Below, in pieces: positions 63,246-64,000 of a stretch of DNA of 64,000 nucleotides. The notes under the pieces are model-generated. The model searched no databases. It saw nothing but the letters and a program-made list of their open reading frames with translations, and was not told where the DNA came from. The stretch comes from Apostichopus japonicus (Eukaryota > Echinodermata > Holothuroidea > Aspidochirotida > Stichopodidae): contig NC_092564.1 of assembly GCF_037975245.1 (NCBI RefSeq), positions 25,597,484 to 25,661,483 on the forward strand. Direction: 5' to 3'. Made by a program: the position numbers and the translations under genes. The stretch's first letter is position 1. Every line of letters begins with the position of its first letter.

Positions 63246-64000
63246 CCTAGCTCCAACAAGGACGTGCCCCTGGAGGATGAAGCCTGGTACCACGGCGCCC
63301 TGCCGAGACAAGAGACGGAGGAGCTGCTGAAACAGGAGGGAGACTTCATTGTCAGATTCAAGAGCGACGCCTCCGGCCAGTACGTGCTCTCCTGCAGGTC
63401 CGTCGATAAACAGAGGCACTTTCCGATCGTGAAACAAGACGATAGCACGGTCAGTCCATTGCGAGTTTTTAAACCTGCAGAGAGTTAACCCATCTATGAC
63501 AGCAAATCAATCTTGGGACTTATTTTTGCTGATAGCTATTATTACAATAGTCCTTTTTTTTAATAATAGCATAATATATATATATTATATGTAATATATT
63601 AGCATAATAGCATAATATTTTTTAAATAAAAGCATGTAAAAACACCATGTAAAATACACATTTTGGTGTTACAATACCATCCTCTGTAGGCAGTGGTGGG
63701 GCCAGGGGTCCTCAAAGGCCCCCCTTCCATACATCTTGGTCCCCTTCCCCTTCCTCCCTCACATTACAAAATTGAAATGGCATACAGTGTGTGTTTGATA
63801 TGATATATCATTAAGCCTGACTTTTCTCCTCCACACAATTTTTTTGAATGTCTGAATGTTCTGGTTTTTAACAGTATCGATTGGAAGGAGGGAGTTTTCG
63901 GTCAATCCAGGAACTGGTGAACTATCACATGTCAACTCAAACACCAGTGACAAAAGGGTCCAACGCGATGATCAGAAATCCAATAAGTAAGGTCAAGGAC
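63246..64000 (+). CDS. FER: SH2-domain protein, Fes/Fer tyrosine-kinase type (partial, two exons, cut by window end)
   Basis: Exons 63246-63449 (phase 0 to 0, 204 nt) and 63875 to the window end. They encode an SH2 domain starting at WYHGALPRQETEELLKQ and ending near NPISKVKD. Order and wording match the Fes/Fer SH2 (WYHGAIPR, ELLK.QGDF.VR, YVLS, RHF, YR.EG..F..I..L..HH, NPI.K.KD), which in those kinases is followed by the tyrosine kinase domain. Phosphotyrosine-pocket residues seen: Arg in YHGALPR (alpha A2), Arg in DFIVR (beta B5), His in QRHF. Odd: the usual FLVRES is FIVRFK, so beta B7 is Lys. A GT (63987) inside the last codons could be a donor or could be coding (ISKVKD). No F-BAR domain, the normal Fes/Fer N-terminus, is seen upstream. 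Fes versus Fer cannot be decided. Confidence 0.8.

Overview
This is a 64 kb piece of an animal nuclear genome: AT-rich, intron-rich, and full of simple repeats, minisatellites, SINEs and DNA transposons. The three complete genes and one partial gene all have clear animal homologues. Gene content and repeat style suggest a marine invertebrate deuterostome, possibly an echinoderm such as a sea cucumber. That placement is inference and I cannot prove it from the sequence.

Layout. (1) 1.0-14.8 kb, minus strand: a complete ten-exon ACBD5 gene (peroxisomal acyl-CoA-binding membrane protein, 459 aa by my splice model) with ACB domain, FFAT-like VAP-binding motif, coiled coil and C-terminal tail anchor. 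(2) 15.2-18.0 kb, plus strand: a five-exon CALML4-type calmodulin-like gene (152 aa), divergent from ACBD5 across about 410 bp. (3) 18.0-22.4 kb: no gene seen; it holds a 22-25 bp minisatellite. (4) 22.5-38.3 kb, minus strand: a complete 17-exon KIFBP gene (kinesin-binding protein, 585 aa). Its introns carry two solo LTRs with 4 bp target duplications, a hAT MITE with an exact 8 bp target duplication, two tRNA-derived SINEs and an 84 bp tandem array. (5) 38.8-46.4 kb: a 7.6 kb hierarchical satellite that begins about 0.5 kb upstream of the KIFBP start codon. (6) 46.5-63.2 kb: a transposon-rich stretch with hAT elements, a 2.4 kb element with long terminal inverted repeats, a LINE remnant, SINEs and diverged tandem duplications. 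It holds a few short candidate exons that may belong to the next gene. (7) 63.2-64.0 kb, plus strand: two exons of an SH2 domain most like the Fes/Fer tyrosine kinases, running off the window end.

The most unusual signals: the KIFBP intron 14 array is built from copies of the 3' half of coding exon 14 including its splice donor, so about 17 decoy exon ends and donors follow the real one; the 7.6 kb satellite has a single inverted copy of its core unit in the KIFBP promoter/5'UTR region; three paralogous acidic exons of matching entry phase lie upstream of the SH2 exons; and a 2.4 kb element with ~35 bp inverted ends cannot be assigned to a superfamily by eye.

All exon boundaries were derived by hand from reading frame, GT/AG sites and remembered family features. 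No alignment or RNA evidence was available.
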